This document shows, one piece after another, positions 1 to 11,242 of a stretch of 64,000 nucleotides of DNA. Location: contig LS997566.1 of assembly GCA_000469685.2 (NCBI GenBank), positions 40,209,420 through 40,273,419 of the forward strand, given 5' to 3'. How positions within the stretch are numbered: position 1 is the stretch's first letter; the number at the start of each line of letters is the position of its first letter. This DNA is from Haemonchus contortus (Eukaryota; Nematoda; Chromadorea; Rhabditida; Trichostrongylidae). A program made the translations under genes and the position numbers. Below the pieces are notes generated by a model. That model was given only the letters and a program-made list of their open reading frames with translations, was not told where the DNA came from and made no database searches.

Positions 1-186
1 AACTGGCCCCGGTGTAGATTCAGAGGTCACTTTTTGCACCGCAGAACTTTGAACAACGCAAACGTCACCCACATAGATGTTTTGAAATAATCTAATCTCT
101 ATTAATGGTCTAGGAAAGCTGTATAGTATCAATAGTACTTAAGTAAAAGAGAAGTCATAAGCTTCACATTACAGTAATCCACTCAC

Positions 187-349
187 CAAAAGTAGTTCTG
201 GCTTTCCTTTCTGCTGGTTCAGTTTCACCTTCACTATTGAGTGCAACTACATTTTTATCCGGTTGTTTTCGACCAGGTTCGGTTTTCTGGACGGATGTTG
301 CAATTATCACCGATAATACACCATATAGTAATAATCGGTTTAACCGCAT
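187..349 (-). CDS. first exon of a secreted protein (rest lies outside the window)
   Basis: The frame opens with ATG (complement of 347-349) and encodes 54 residues plus one base of the next codon. It is cut by a strong donor, G|GTGAGT, at 187/186. Residues 1 to about 20 (MRLNRLLLYGVLSVIIATSV) form a typical signal peptide: basic start, hydrophobic core, small residues at the end. The mature part is polar and acidic, with dibasic or basic stretches (PGRKQPDK, AERKAR) that could be processing sites, as in peptide precursors, though this is only a possibility. The next exon would lie before base 1. A TGACGTCA palindrome sits 18 bp upstream of the ATG. I do not recognise the family. The signal peptide and donor make a chance frame unlikely. 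Confidence 0.5.
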
Positions 350-366
350 ACCTAAACGGTAAACAA

Positions 367-374
367 TGACGTCA
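367..374. promoter_or_regulatory. CRE-type palindrome TGACGTCA upstream of the secreted-protein exon
   Basis: The perfect 8-bp palindrome TGACGTCA, the CREB/ATF consensus, lies 18 bp upstream of the ATG at 349 on the minus strand. The match is seen directly; its use as a regulatory element is inference. An 8-mer is expected by chance about once in this window, so position is the only extra support. Confidence 0.25.
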
Positions 375-3094
375 CGGAATGCAACTTTAAATTTTCAAAT
401 GACTAGAATATCAGTTGAGAAATGAGAGACATGGAAATAAACCGAACGATCGGAGCGAACGAGGAAATCAATGACGTAAAGCAGTTCCGCGATTATCAGT
501 GTTGCAGTAAGTGTCTGCAAAATCGCGTCTTAATTGTTTGCTGATTCGGCCACGCACAATTGCAGACGTTTATGTGACGATTGTTAATGGAGGATTAGCA
601 GGCATAGCAGTTGAGATACAAAATGGCATTCTGATGGTTGACCATAGATGGATCCGCTTATTTATCAATCGATTCGTGATCGAAGAAATCGATAGGGAAA
701 TCGATCAAATCGATAATTTAGAGAGGAGTAATGAAGCTTTTTATTTGTTTAGACGATTATACATCGTAAAAAATGGGGAGGTATTGACACGTAATCACTG
801 GCGTGGGAACAGGTGGTAATCGCTCATTGGTTGGCACCTCAGGGATGCGCCATGCATACCGCCCCAAGCAGAATCGTAGAGCCAATTGAAGAACTTCTCG
901 ACCAGTACCCAGCTTCATACAAGGTTTCTTTCGATGCATTGCCTTCTCACGTTTAATTCAGTGCTCCTGTATTCTGTAGCACTGCGGGAGATTACTAGGA
1001 AACCTTATACAGCCAACTTTCATCCTTCCTTTGATGCTAGCCTTTGTGATAGTCACCTGCTTTTGGACCTTTTCCCATTTTTCAAGGATGCCAAACCTTT
1101 CATACCACAAAAACAGCTACCCGAAACGATTCTAGCAAGGGGAAGTTACTGCATAGTCAGAATAACTGCACCGGCTACGAGAATGTAGATTCAGAAGGCA
1201 TTATGACGAATGATGGCGTAATGGCTATTGGCGCAGCTGCTGTTTGTGCATCGTTGCCTAATCATTGGTTTGATACCCACAGTTAGTCGAACTGAACTTT
1301 ATTTGCTCGTTTTCAGCCAATCAATATGAGACCTTTTCCAGGATGTCTGCTTTCAGGATTTAAAGGCACAGTTCACGATAAAAATAGTTTCTGAGATTCC
1401 CCACAGGATGAATTTGAAGCCCCCGCGTATACCATATCTGGCACTACTAGGTCGAAGAACGGCTTAGTTAGGGAGTTATAAAGGCTCAAAGATTGGCCGT
1501 GTGAATCCTCGGACGAGTTTCACCGGCACTGTAGAGGCTGCACCGATCACAAGGGAACCCATGTAGGAAGTTCAATGAACTTGTCATGACCCATAGCGAC
1601 AGTGAAAGACAGTTCTGTACAGTTCTGGCTTGATGTAGTCAGCTCTTTGTGCAATTGCAATAACTAAAATCTCGTCCGAATACTTCTCCCATGTTATTTC
1701 CTTCATGGTTATCTTATCCATCCTCTGTTTTCCCTACTTTTGAGGAGCCTTATTTTTCTCAAAATCGGCGAACTTCCTTGCTTTCTTCACTACCAGAGAA
1801 CTATTGCCAACCTATACTTCCGCTTTTCGACTAAAAATTGGTACCTGAAAATTATCGCGAACTGTGCCTTTAATTCTGCCTGTATAGGTATTATGGTTAT
1901 AAGGTTCCCCAACAAATCGTCTCAAGAGCTTTGATGAGTACATGCAAAGGGCGAATACCAGTCGTTTTGATGGAGTTCGTGGACCTCACCCTGAATTTTC
2001 CTCTGATATAGGTCACAATTTTCATTTTTAGAGCATTTGATATCGAGTAGTGGCAAGATGCGCCGTCATAGTATTGGTGTCCACTAAACCGGATCTGAAT
2101 AAAACAGCATGGTGTCGAGGATGCTCTTTCAATCATACCCTTTCCCCTTGAAGTGGCTTACAGTATGCAGTAATAACTTCCAGAAAAGTTGTAAAGAAGT
2201 AAGGAGTTATCTTCAGTGACCAGGGTACGGAAAAGTCATAAAACCGGGGATCTGAACCATTTGCCTTCACTGATCCCACCAATCCTTCAAGAACGTCCTT
2301 CTGTCGCGAATTCCGCAAAAGTTATCCCTCGAATAAATGCCGTCTGCACGCCCTCTTCGCTATGCCCTGAATCACTACCAGATCTTAAGCGAATGGGATT
2401 GTAGTGCGTGGCGCAACCCAAATGATCCTGTCATTGTCTAGCGCCACCTCTATCTAATTTATGGCTCGATCGTAGAAATTATTAGGTTGATGTATAATTA
2501 TTGCGGATTTTTTCAAGCGAATTTTACTCAAAACAACAATGGAAATATCTAGCAAAGACATGTTCAAATAATCACTCTGAAACGTATCCACCATCCAAGT
2601 CAAGAACTGTATCCCATTTGCCAGGTAGTCGGATTCCACAGGCGTAGAAGTTCGGTCCTTGGAGGCGATCCTCACCTTTACATCGGCCACCAAGTCATTC
2701 ATTTCCTCGTAAGGCCTGTTTGCTAGCCAATCTTCCAACGAACGGGTGACGTGATAACTTATAGGAGTTTCTGTGGGTCAATATGGAGATTTAGGAGCAA
2801 ATCCCAGTCTTTTGGCTTTGGCTGACAATTCCATCCCCAAAAAATTCGTTCAGATCGCATAATGAGTGTGCCACCTTCCATCGTTTCTCGAAGTAAAAGA
2901 GCATAGTGAGCGAGTAAGAAAATGACTCTCTAGAAGTATTTCTATTAAGGAAAGCTAGTAAACTATTTCTATAAAAATCTTGACTTCGGTATTGAAATTG
3001 TATGGAAAGAAAAGAAGCCGCGAACAAATCCGCAATAGTCATGCATCAACCTATTACATTTTGATCAAAATAAACTCGGAGGACTCCTAGAAAA
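375..3094. other. no convincing gene; one SINE-A tail fragment at 843-872
   Basis: Open frames at 511-819 and 886-1188 lack convincing splice context and a recognisable product. At 843-872 a short SINE-A 3' fragment carries the recurrent 12-mer ATGCGCCATGCA. Nothing else was identified. Confidence 0.4.
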
Positions 3095-3099
3095 AACGA

Positions 3100-3215
3100 A
3101 TTCGATAGTGTAGGAGATAAGAGCACGGTCCCCGGAAAGGACAAGTACGGGTTCGAGTCCCGTCCGAGACTGGAATTTTGCCCACATATCGCCAATCTTG
3201 TGATAGTTTGGTCTT
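3100..3215 (+). repeat. SINE-B copy 1 (tRNA-like head)
   Basis: A tRNA-like head carries a weak A box (TAGTGTAGGAG), a 4-bp anticodon-type stem GTCC/GGAC around a 7-base loop, and a perfect B box (GGTTCGAGTCC at about 3150). A tail beginning TTTTGCCCACA with CTTGTGA follows, and this tail recurs in the copy at 3500-3612. A Pol III box pair joined to a shared unrelated tail is the hallmark of a tRNA-derived SINE rather than a working tRNA gene. The 63-residue antisense frame here is an artefact of the repeat. Confidence 0.5.
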
Positions 3216-3476
3216 GATGCAGAGCGTGAGGTTGAAGAGCGAATAAGCTTTCAAGTCATTTACTTTCACGAACCACATTTTATGAGGTAGTTTCTATAGA
3301 AACAACTTGGAAGCTGCCTAGCTCTAGGCCTGGGAAGAGGAGGTGACCAACCAAAACCCTCCTCCAGAACTTGGAGCCCAAGTTGTTTGTATTGTTTGCA
3401 GAACTGCTAGAAGAATTAAATTCGAGAAACACTCCTGGAAATTCTAGAATCTTCTAGAAGCCGTAGCAATTTAGCT

Positions 3477-3612
3477 TACTATCACTGAAGGGGAGGACAA
3501 GCAGGGTATAGGTAGGGTAAGGGTTAAAAGCACCCGGATAGGGCAAGAACGGGTTCCGAGGCCGAAGTTTTGCCCACAAATTGCTATCCTTGTGAGACTA
3601 TCACTGAAGTGT
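3477..3612 (+). repeat. SINE-B copy 2, diverged, joined to the end of another copy
   Basis: It begins with a stray copy end (CTATCACTGAAG at about 3480). A head with AGGGTTAAAAGCACCCGG and a damaged B box (GGGTTCCGAGG) follows, then the same TTTTGCCCACA...CCTTGTGA tail, ending again in CTATCACTGAAG. The same terminal dodecamer at both edges suggests two elements arranged head to tail. Confidence 0.45.
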
Positions 3613-3685
3613 TAGATAAGATGGGTAGTGTCAGGTGGCACTACTTCCGACCACGTAGATCTTGGGATTATTTGGCAAGAGTGGA

Positions 3686-3757
3686 TCCTGGGTAGTATAG
3701 TGGTGAGTATCCGCGTCTGTCACATGCGAGACCCGAGTTCAATTCCCGGCCGGGGAG
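3686..3757 (+). tRNA. tRNA-Asp (GTC), copy 1, probably decayed
   Basis: A 72-nt cloverleaf with anticodon stem CGCGT/ATGCG and loop CTGTCAC, so anticodon GTC (Asp). The A box (TAGTATAGTGG) and T loop (TTCAATT) are present. There is a G-G clash in the acceptor stem (TCCTGGG against CCGGGGA) and an A-C mismatch in the T stem (CCGAG/CCCGG). A T5 run about 3 bp downstream fits a Pol III terminator. This is the most damaged of three tandem copies and may be a pseudogene. Confidence 0.75.
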
Positions 3758-3851
3758 GGTTTTTGTCATTTTTACGTTTCTTTTATTGGAAGGAACAATG
3801 AAGAACAGCAAGTACATGAATGCAAGGGAACTCTGAGCGAGCAAGAGTGGA

Positions 3852-3923
3852 TCCTCGGTAGTATAGTGGTGAGTATCCGCGTCTGTCACATGCGAGACCC
3901 GAGTTCAATTCCCGGCCGGGGAG
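3852..3923 (+). tRNA. tRNA-Asp (GTC), copy 2
   Basis: Identical to copy 1 except that the acceptor stem is repaired (TCCTCGG pairs with CCGGGGA, with one T-G wobble). The T-stem A-C mismatch (CCGAG/CCCGG) remains. The anticodon is GTC and a T5 run follows. It starts exactly 166 bp after copy 1, within the tandem unit. Confidence 0.85.
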
Positions 3924-4017
3924 GGTTTTTGTCATTTTTACGTTTCTTTTATTGGAAGGAACAATGAAGAACAGCAAGTACATGAATGCAAGGAAACTCT
4001 GAGCGAGCAAGAGTGGA

Positions 4018-4089
4018 TCCTCGGTAGTATAGTGGTGAGTATCCGCGTCTGTCACATGCGAGACCCGGGTTCAATTCCCGGCCGGGGAG
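4018..4089 (+). tRNA. tRNA-Asp (GTC), copy 3, structurally intact
   Basis: All stems pair: acceptor TCCTCGG/CCGGGGA, anticodon CGCGT/ATGCG, T stem CCGGG/CCCGG. The discriminator is G, which is usual for eukaryotic Asp tRNA. It starts exactly 166 bp after copy 2. The downstream flank diverges from the repeat after about 30 bp, so this is the last unit. It is the most likely functional member. Confidence 0.93.
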
Positions 4090-4118
4090 AATCTTTGTCA
4101 TTTTTACGTTTCTTTTAC

Positions 4119-6978
4119 TGTGGATGAATTCCTGATCGTTACGCACCCATTCAAACCAGGCTTACAATCATCACGGAATTGGTAAGAATATCAGAGTCGT
4201 CTGGGACTGAACCCATCATCAGGTGATTCAGGCAGGAGAGAGAAGAATCGATATGAATTCAAAATTGACAAAGATTTTGAACGGATGCTAACGAGTGGGA
4301 GCATTCGGGAGATTGATGGATTTCAAAATGACTGTATGAGAATAATTCGAAGCAGTGCAGTGAATTGGCGGTATGTGAAATCAATAAGGGGGCGGAAAAA
4401 TATAATAAAATTACACATGCAAAAAGAAAAATGGATTGATGATTAAATAAATTTTCATTGTGATAGGTTCGAGCGGCAAAAAGGCTTTTTCCGCTTACCG
4501 GAACATCGAAGGTTCATGAGGACCTATCCGTTGTACCAGTTCAACGGTGAGACTCAAGGGAATGAATTTCTTGTAATTCTCTTTGCAAATCATCCCCCTG
4601 GCCCCTCAGTCCGGGATCTGATCGCGATGACGTCATTACGCCATTAAATTTCAATAAACTGGCAAAATGGTGCCATGGTTTGTGCACCTGGCCTCTATCT
4701 GTCGACTGATCGTGGACAGACCGACTGCGACCCGTCCATCACAATGTCAAGAATGAACAATACGCGTAATTGAAATTCAAACAGGAAATTCATCATCGAG
4801 CTATTTGAATGCTTCCGGAATGCCAACCCGTGCTATGAAGCCTCTTTTATGAATGACGACCCTCCTAGCCGAAGAGGGGGAGCCTGTCGAGGTATTCTCA
4901 ACAAAGGGTCAATAATCTCATGGACATCATCGCTCGAGCTTTTTCTAGAAATGTTAACAGCTATTGTGATCTGACTCTTTTACACCCTTTTTTGGTTTTC
5001 CCCATAACGGGGGCAATGCATCGAATTCATATCTAAGGCCCTCCGTCGTTGGATCCTTTGAGACTCGTCGATAGAATCAGATTTGAGAATGGGAGCCCTA
5101 TGGGACTCTTAGATTTTTGGAAAATAGTCTAGGTAAGGCAAAGAAGATGTATGGTTCCCAGCCTAGTTGTAGAGCTTTATCAAGCAATGAACAGTTCAAA
5201 ATTTCAGCTTCTTAGAAGTACACAGCGTATTCCATTTCATTATAACTTCATCTGGCTACGCGGATAAGTAAAAGGAGGATGTGTGTGAACAGTGAAGGCT
5301 TGAAAGAGACTTTGCGACTTTACATAATTTCCAACGACCAGACCCTGAATCGACCATAATCGATAGAAGCCCTCAAGGGTAATCAGCCCTCCAACCTTGG
5401 GACCTATAGACTGATATCGAACACCTGCAAGCCTGGTATAGATCAAAGGCCAGTTCAAACCCCACAATGATTCCTGATGGAAGTGGGATGTGTGGCGAAT
5501 CTCAGGAGAAATCTAATCATCACCAAGCTCTAGATTCATTATTTTAAGATAACAAAAACCGGAAGCGGTGCTGCTTATTGGATATTTTTCTATTCAATAA
5601 AGCATAATTCGCAAATGCAGGGCTAAGCATCCGATTAGGTCTGCTCAAGAAAATCAGAGAAATCTGATAGAGTTTTGGTAAACCTTTTTTCATTCATAGG
5701 TAAGCAGCAGATATGCATTCAATCGTGTCTGTGATTCCATGTAGGAGTCAAAAGCATGGCCCATCTGAGAAGGATACGCTAACAGGTTCCGGCATCATAT
5801 TTGTCCTCAACCGTCATATTTTCATTGCCCCAACTTAGATCTCTCTCAGCTCACCCACCTAATGCTTATCCCTCTTCAGAACCCTATTCATGTTTCAATC
5901 GAGGTGAGCCAGACTGGACCTTGGCCTATTCTTCCTCTGCTCATTTAGCATTCCGGCGTCCATGAAATAATACGCAGATGTTCATGTTCCAGCCAGGCAC
6001 GACGTCTGGTCTCTAAGAGATCCAAAAACAAACAATTACACCAACTCAGTCTGTCAAGTCCGACAACGGTTACTCGCAATTCTCTGTCTAGTTTAGACAA
6101 CGATACTCATCCGCGCGGAAGACATTTACCGAAGTAGAGGATGGAAATTACCCAAAAATTCTCGTCCCACTCTGCTTCGGCCATGGAAAGCGCCATTGAC
6201 AACTGTGTCATGAGCTCAGCTCCCGAAAAAATTTTGAAGAAAAAAGGGAATTCAGGCAAAAGGTTTTATGCTAACTGGCAGCGTATTACAGATCTGCCCA
6301 CTTCAACTTTAGACTCCAGTCAGGTCGTGAGAAGGTTTGCGAATGATATAACCCTGGGTGGAACCGCTAAATGACATTCCTGTATTCTTGGTCGAACCAT
6401 ACCCGATCGTTCCGATTCCTCAATATCTTGCCTAAACCTGATTCTGACGTCGAACTATATTTTTGCATAACTAATCAGGACAGAGAGAGAATTCCCAGAA
6501 AACCACGTAGGTGTCGGCTGTACGCTCAGCATGAGCTAGGACTGCTTCTTCGCCTTATTCCCTTCGTTTAAGAAATTTCATTACACTTTACCGACTGTAG
6601 TTTGAGTACGTTGGAGTGCTATTGAGGCCAATAAATACACAAGTTGCGCTTCTTGATTGTTTCGAGGGTAAGTTGAAGTAATGCGAACTATTCCCTGCGG
6701 AACAGTTGATGAGTGGCTAGAGCTTGATTCTAACCACCAGCAATTGAGTGCCGTGCAACCCTAATTGCATGAGGCAGAGGATTTGAATGTAACGCACCTA
6801 ACATCACTTGGAAGAAGATATCTCAAGGTTCAGTTAGACTTGGGATACCTGGCGGTAAAGGGTATAGGTAGCATGGGTATTTTATTTGAGGGACGCATCA
6901 AAAGTACCCATCAGTTTGAAATTCTCTATAAAAAGGCAAGGATAAAGTCTCTGTCGTTATCTAACTCCTCTTTTTGTG
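4119..6978. other. no convincing gene
   Basis: Read on both strands. The frame at 6141-6374 (77 codons from ATG) has a mixed polar composition but no splice support or recognisable domain. No repeat longer than a few units was seen. Confidence 0.35.
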
Positions 6979-7225
6979 GGATGCACCCTGCAGCTGACTT
7001 CCATTCAAAATCGTCAGGGTGCTTTGAATGGGTAACTGGCCTATACCATTAATTACCATGGTCAGCCTACGTATAAGTCAGAGCTTAATCCTTTCAGAAG
7101 GGTCTGACGCCAATTAGTCGACCCTAGAGGCATGGGAAACTTGGTTGGCTCAGGCGAGAACCGGTCAGGACTCCGATTCAGACCATGCGTGTGTCATAGT
7201 GCCTGGGCGCTTGCCGCTACCCCAC
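6979..7225 (-). repeat. SINE-A copy (minus orientation)
   Basis: Read on the plus strand it runs from the tail (GGATGCACC...CTGACTTCCATTCA) to the tRNA-like head (GATTCAGACCATGCGTGTGTCA...GCCGCTACCCCAC, which is B box then A box in reverse). The body shares AATTAGTCGACC and TTGGTTGGC with the other copies. The B box is damaged. Confidence 0.6.
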
Positions 7226-8373
7226 CTCTCTCAGCTCTGAAGCACAACTCTCTGTTTTGTGGTCATTGGATGGAAACCCTTTCCCCAAGATATGCAAACC
7301 GACACGTTCTTCTTTCTGGTTATAAGCGGGGTGCAAATGCTCTTGAACCGGCCGGAAATATCAGCGGCGACTACCGAAAAACCTTCATAGGTGCTTGAGA
7401 AATCTTCATCTACATTCATGAACGACCGGTTTCATTGATGAGATTCGTTTTGAACACCAAGATGGGTTCGCTCGACGTTGGACAAATTTCCGTTTGACAA
7501 TTCAACAAATCACAGCCGATTTGGGAAAGGTGGAGAGTATGGAATTACCTTACCATCCCGTTTGAGCAAGTTCCACCGTTGTGCTACGTATTATGCACGG
7601 AAGAAGAACCCCACAATCCCACCTGGCAACCTTTATTCTTCTATTTCCTAACCCTCTATGATCGAAAGTCCCAGGCGTTATTGCGTGTGAAAATTTAATT
7701 TTCTCCCCGAGGCTCACGTCCTTCTAAATTTGCAACATCTCTTCAAACTCTCAAAACCTGAGAAATCGCTACTTATACTCAGGTTTCGCTACAACCTGGT
7801 AATTGCCAAACTGGTATTTGCTCCTTCTATCTTCAATTTCCTTAAAAACCCCCTAAGAATTACACTTCGCACTGTGAACGTCACATTAAACTGACTCAAA
7901 GAATGTTTGCTATGTCTGTATGATTCCGAATTTTTCTATGTCGATGTGTCGATGTGCACCAAGCAATAAGTAGGACGAGTTGTCACGGTTACGGGGCTAG
8001 TTTTTATACGAGATGTCACACCGAATGGATCAGAAAAGGCGTCACGGGGATTCTTTCGGGTAAAAACATCACGGAAACATATTCTTCCGATTTAATACGT
8101 ACCCACAACGGAACCATCGATTAGAATTGGAAAAAGCAGGGCTTGAATAGGTGAAAATGGGAGGGAGAGGTTATTTTTTTTAGTGGAGAGAGAAATAGAG
8201 CAAAAAGATATGGGATGTATACCGTAATCATAGAACTGCAGAGGGTATCCTGAATCAGGTAAACGATACTGCACGTGTGATCTACAAAACAATCAATAAG
8301 TGATAAATGATTTATGAAACAAATACTCGTAACACAACACTGTATTGCACAAAAAAACACATTAATTCAATTA
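7226..8373. other. no gene seen
   Basis: Only short frames without splice context. This stretch lies downstream of the minus-strand gene ending at 8374 and probably includes its 3' UTR, but no exact AATAAA was seen close to that stop. Confidence 0.35.
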
Positions 8374-9793
8374 TTAGTAACACGAAGATGAAAATGTTTG
8401 ACCATTGGGTAAATGAGAATAGGGGTACGGTATCGAAATTACCGGTGGTGAACCAAATTTGCAGACATCATAAGGGAATTGCGCTGACATACCATACCAG
8501 TAGGAATCATCAGTTTGTATAAAAAGTGGTTGAGACAGTGGTGTAACGGTACCGGACTCGGGACTGAATGTACAGTAACCACTGGTCGACGGTGAAACGG
8601 GAGTGGAATACGGTGACGAAGGCGGCAGTACGGTATTGATAGACGGTAGTGACACAGGTGACGATGTGCCGGGCTTTGTATAGGGGCAGTATCGTGGCGA
8701 AGAGGATTTCATCTGAAAAAAGGGAGCTATAGGTAATGGCAAGGAAGGTCTTTCGGTTTTAACTAAATTTTTGTAATATTTAGGGGAATACACAGAAATT
8801 ATATTTGATACAGTACTTCATTCAGGGACTCAGAGCCCATGTGTCGTGCTTAATAAGCAAATGATTGATTGGATCGCACCCATCTCGAATGTCTCTGGTC
8901 ATCATTAAGCTCACATCATCACAAGGCCGCAACAGGATAATTGGCCTCTCGATGGTGCCCACTACTAATCGCGTGCCCATTCATGAGAATATATGAAGAG
9001 CTTCGGCAAATAGATATGGGAAGGAACTCAGAGTATACATAAGAGTCTCACTTAGGCGGTGTAGCCTTGAGAAAATGTAGTGTAACAGTCACAGGTACCT
9101 GGGAAAGAGAAGGAGAGGAGGTGCCCTATCCCCAGGGTATCTATGGCGGGAACGAGCATGGCCTTGACGACTAAAGCAACACCGCCCATGCCTAACAGGG
9201 GTGGAATGACGTTCCGAAGGAACTGAGCTCCAATCTCTCGGCCACCTTAGGTACTAACCATTGTTAGCCTTGCACAACATTTTGCCCAGCCACCCAAGCC
9301 AGAACAACCCTTAACGCAAGAAATGATAGGGCCACATTGCTCGGACACCTGGGTTAAAGGCATCCTGGAAATATGGGACAAGGAGATGGTAAAACAAAGT
9401 CATGGGATCGTGCAAGGACACTCAACGGCAAGGATACGGTGATATTGTTTTTTCAAAGAAATATTCAAATATTCAAAATATCCAAATATTCAAAATGTTA
9501 TAGTTTGGATACTTGATAGAACTGAGCGTATTTAACTATTCTACGGAACAACATAAAACCAGTTTTATGATCGGCCACCGGTTCGTACTCCTTTCGCTGT
9601 GAGCGGACGGTTATAAGCGAGAAAGGGGTCAAATATATTTTATTTCTAAGCCGATCAATACTTATGAAAAGCATACAGGAGTAGAACATACCAATTGACT
9701 ACTGGGTGTCGTTTGATTGGTTGGTAAACGTGGTGGCGATGGCAATAGGATTGGCTTCAATCGGATCGGTTCAGTGGACTTTTGCTTGTTCAT
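8374..9793 (-). CDS. Pro/Ser/Thr-rich protein, two exons (9793-9692 and 8712-8374)
   Basis: Exon A (9793-9692, 34 codons) follows the acceptor GCGTTTCAG and ends at the donor G|GTATGT. Exon B (8712-8374, 112 codons plus TAA) follows the excellent acceptor CCCTTTTTTCAG. Both are in phase 0, so they join in frame across a 979-bp intron. The protein is rich in Pro, Ser, Thr and Tyr: exon A has LLPSPPRLP, exon B has TPVSPSTSGY and PPVISIPYPYSHLP. No globular domain, signal peptide or membrane segment is visible. Such tails are common in transcription factors and adaptor proteins, but no family is recognised. Exon A opens with ATG directly after its acceptor, so it is either an internal exon or the spliced-leader addition site of a short gene. 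Confidence 0.55.
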
Positions 9794-11201
9794 CTGAAAC
9801 GCGAGCTGATCAATAAATCAATAAATATCGATTTGGAATATACTACGATCATGAATGACGAAAATGGCTGGAATTTCACTATTAACGGCCTCATAAGCAA
9901 TCAAGCGGTTCAGAAGCGGAGAGGTGCGTAGAATGCAGAACTGGCCGTTGCCTCTTTGACATATTTTAGAGCTACAGAATCTACCTCTTGGATTGCACCT
10001 ATGCGTCGGGTAAAAAAATAAACAAATAAACAAAATAAACAATGAATGTCATCTTCACTAACAGTGGCAAAATAGCGTAATGTAGTAAAGAGAAGAAGTA
10101 AATATCAAAATATATGGGATGGATAGCTAGGACTGATAAGTGGAGTGTAATGGAAAACTAGAAGTTGATCGGAATAAAAAGATGTCCGACGACAGGTCTA
10201 GCGCAATCTTTTCAAGCGCGACTCGCGTAGACGACTACAACACCATTTTATGGGCCGGTTTCTATTGACCTCAACCATCATCACCAGAACGCAAGAATAG
10301 ATGAACCTAGTGCAGTGGCTAGAAGCTTTCCTTTCCGGTAGTCCTCTAACTGGTAGAGCAAGGCGTCACTCGGGGTACAAGGAATTGAATTTAGTAGTAC
10401 CAACGAAAGTAACGGAGGGGAAGGTAAAAGGAGCTGGCCCCTCAAGCTTTTTGTCTGATCCAGAACCATCCAAATGCCTCCAGATATCGAACGGAAGTGA
10501 CGTACATGGCGCACATCAGACATGAACTGGAAGATCTAACAATTAACCCTGACTATGGTTCGAAATGTAAGATGGATTCACACCCCATCTGGAGGTAGAC
10601 GAACTGAACCTTCCAAAAACTCTTTGAACTGAACTTTGCCAATAATATTAATTAATCAATTACAACCAATTTCCAGAAACTACCTGGGAGATCTAGAGAA
10701 AGAAGTAAAGGCAAACGGAAATAATTAGGAATTAACGTTCCAGTTGTAGGCTTCTAAAGCGGTGATTGGTGAAATGAACGAGAACAGGTGCATGAGATGT
10801 CGGGCGGCTTTCCCTAGCGCGATAATCGGGGGCGACTGCAGGTGGTCTCATCCACAGAAGGAAAGCTCTAAGTGAGACAAGTTATTTTTTGAGGTCTAGG
10901 ATGGCTGAAGTGTAAGGTAGCGAAATGACAGGCTGCTTAGGACGACGACTACGACAACGACGATGATGATGACGACTGGGTCACGGCTTCGCTTACAATA
11001 CAACACACACACACCCCCGTCGGTGCCTCGCGTCGTCGTCGCTTGCGCCATCATCACAAACTGGTCACACAGACACATACACTCGCACAGCACAACCCGA
11101 TTTAATCTAACGAGCGTCAATCGGCTGAGAGCGAGGACGAGACGTTGCAACGAAATTCACTGGTTGTCTCAATGATTTTGGGAAGTTCTACGAATTTCAA
11201 T

Positions 11202-11242
11202 AGGAGGGGGGGGGGTACAGGGTAAAGAGGGGGGAGGGGCGG
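11202..11242 (+). repeat. G-rich tract, G-quadruplex potential
   Basis: Runs of 10, 3, 6, 4 and further G residues are separated by short spacers, which satisfies the four-run pattern for an intramolecular G-quadruplex on the plus strand. It may be a simple repeat without function. Confidence 0.6.

Larger units (their letters stand above)
3686..4118 (+). repeat. tandem array of a 166-bp unit carrying tRNA-Asp
   Basis: The units start at 3686, 3852 and 4018. Copies 1 and 2 share almost identical spacers (GGTTTTTGTCATTTTTACG..., ...GAGCGAGCAAGAGTGGA). The third spacer breaks off after TTTCTTTTA at about 4118. The several 65-90-residue frames on the opposite strand are antisense tRNA and spacer, not genes. 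Confidence 0.9.

Noticed and set aside
3668..4146. Three related minus-strand frames of 65-90 residues
   Set aside because: They are antisense tRNA-Asp plus the 166-bp spacer, repeated with the array.
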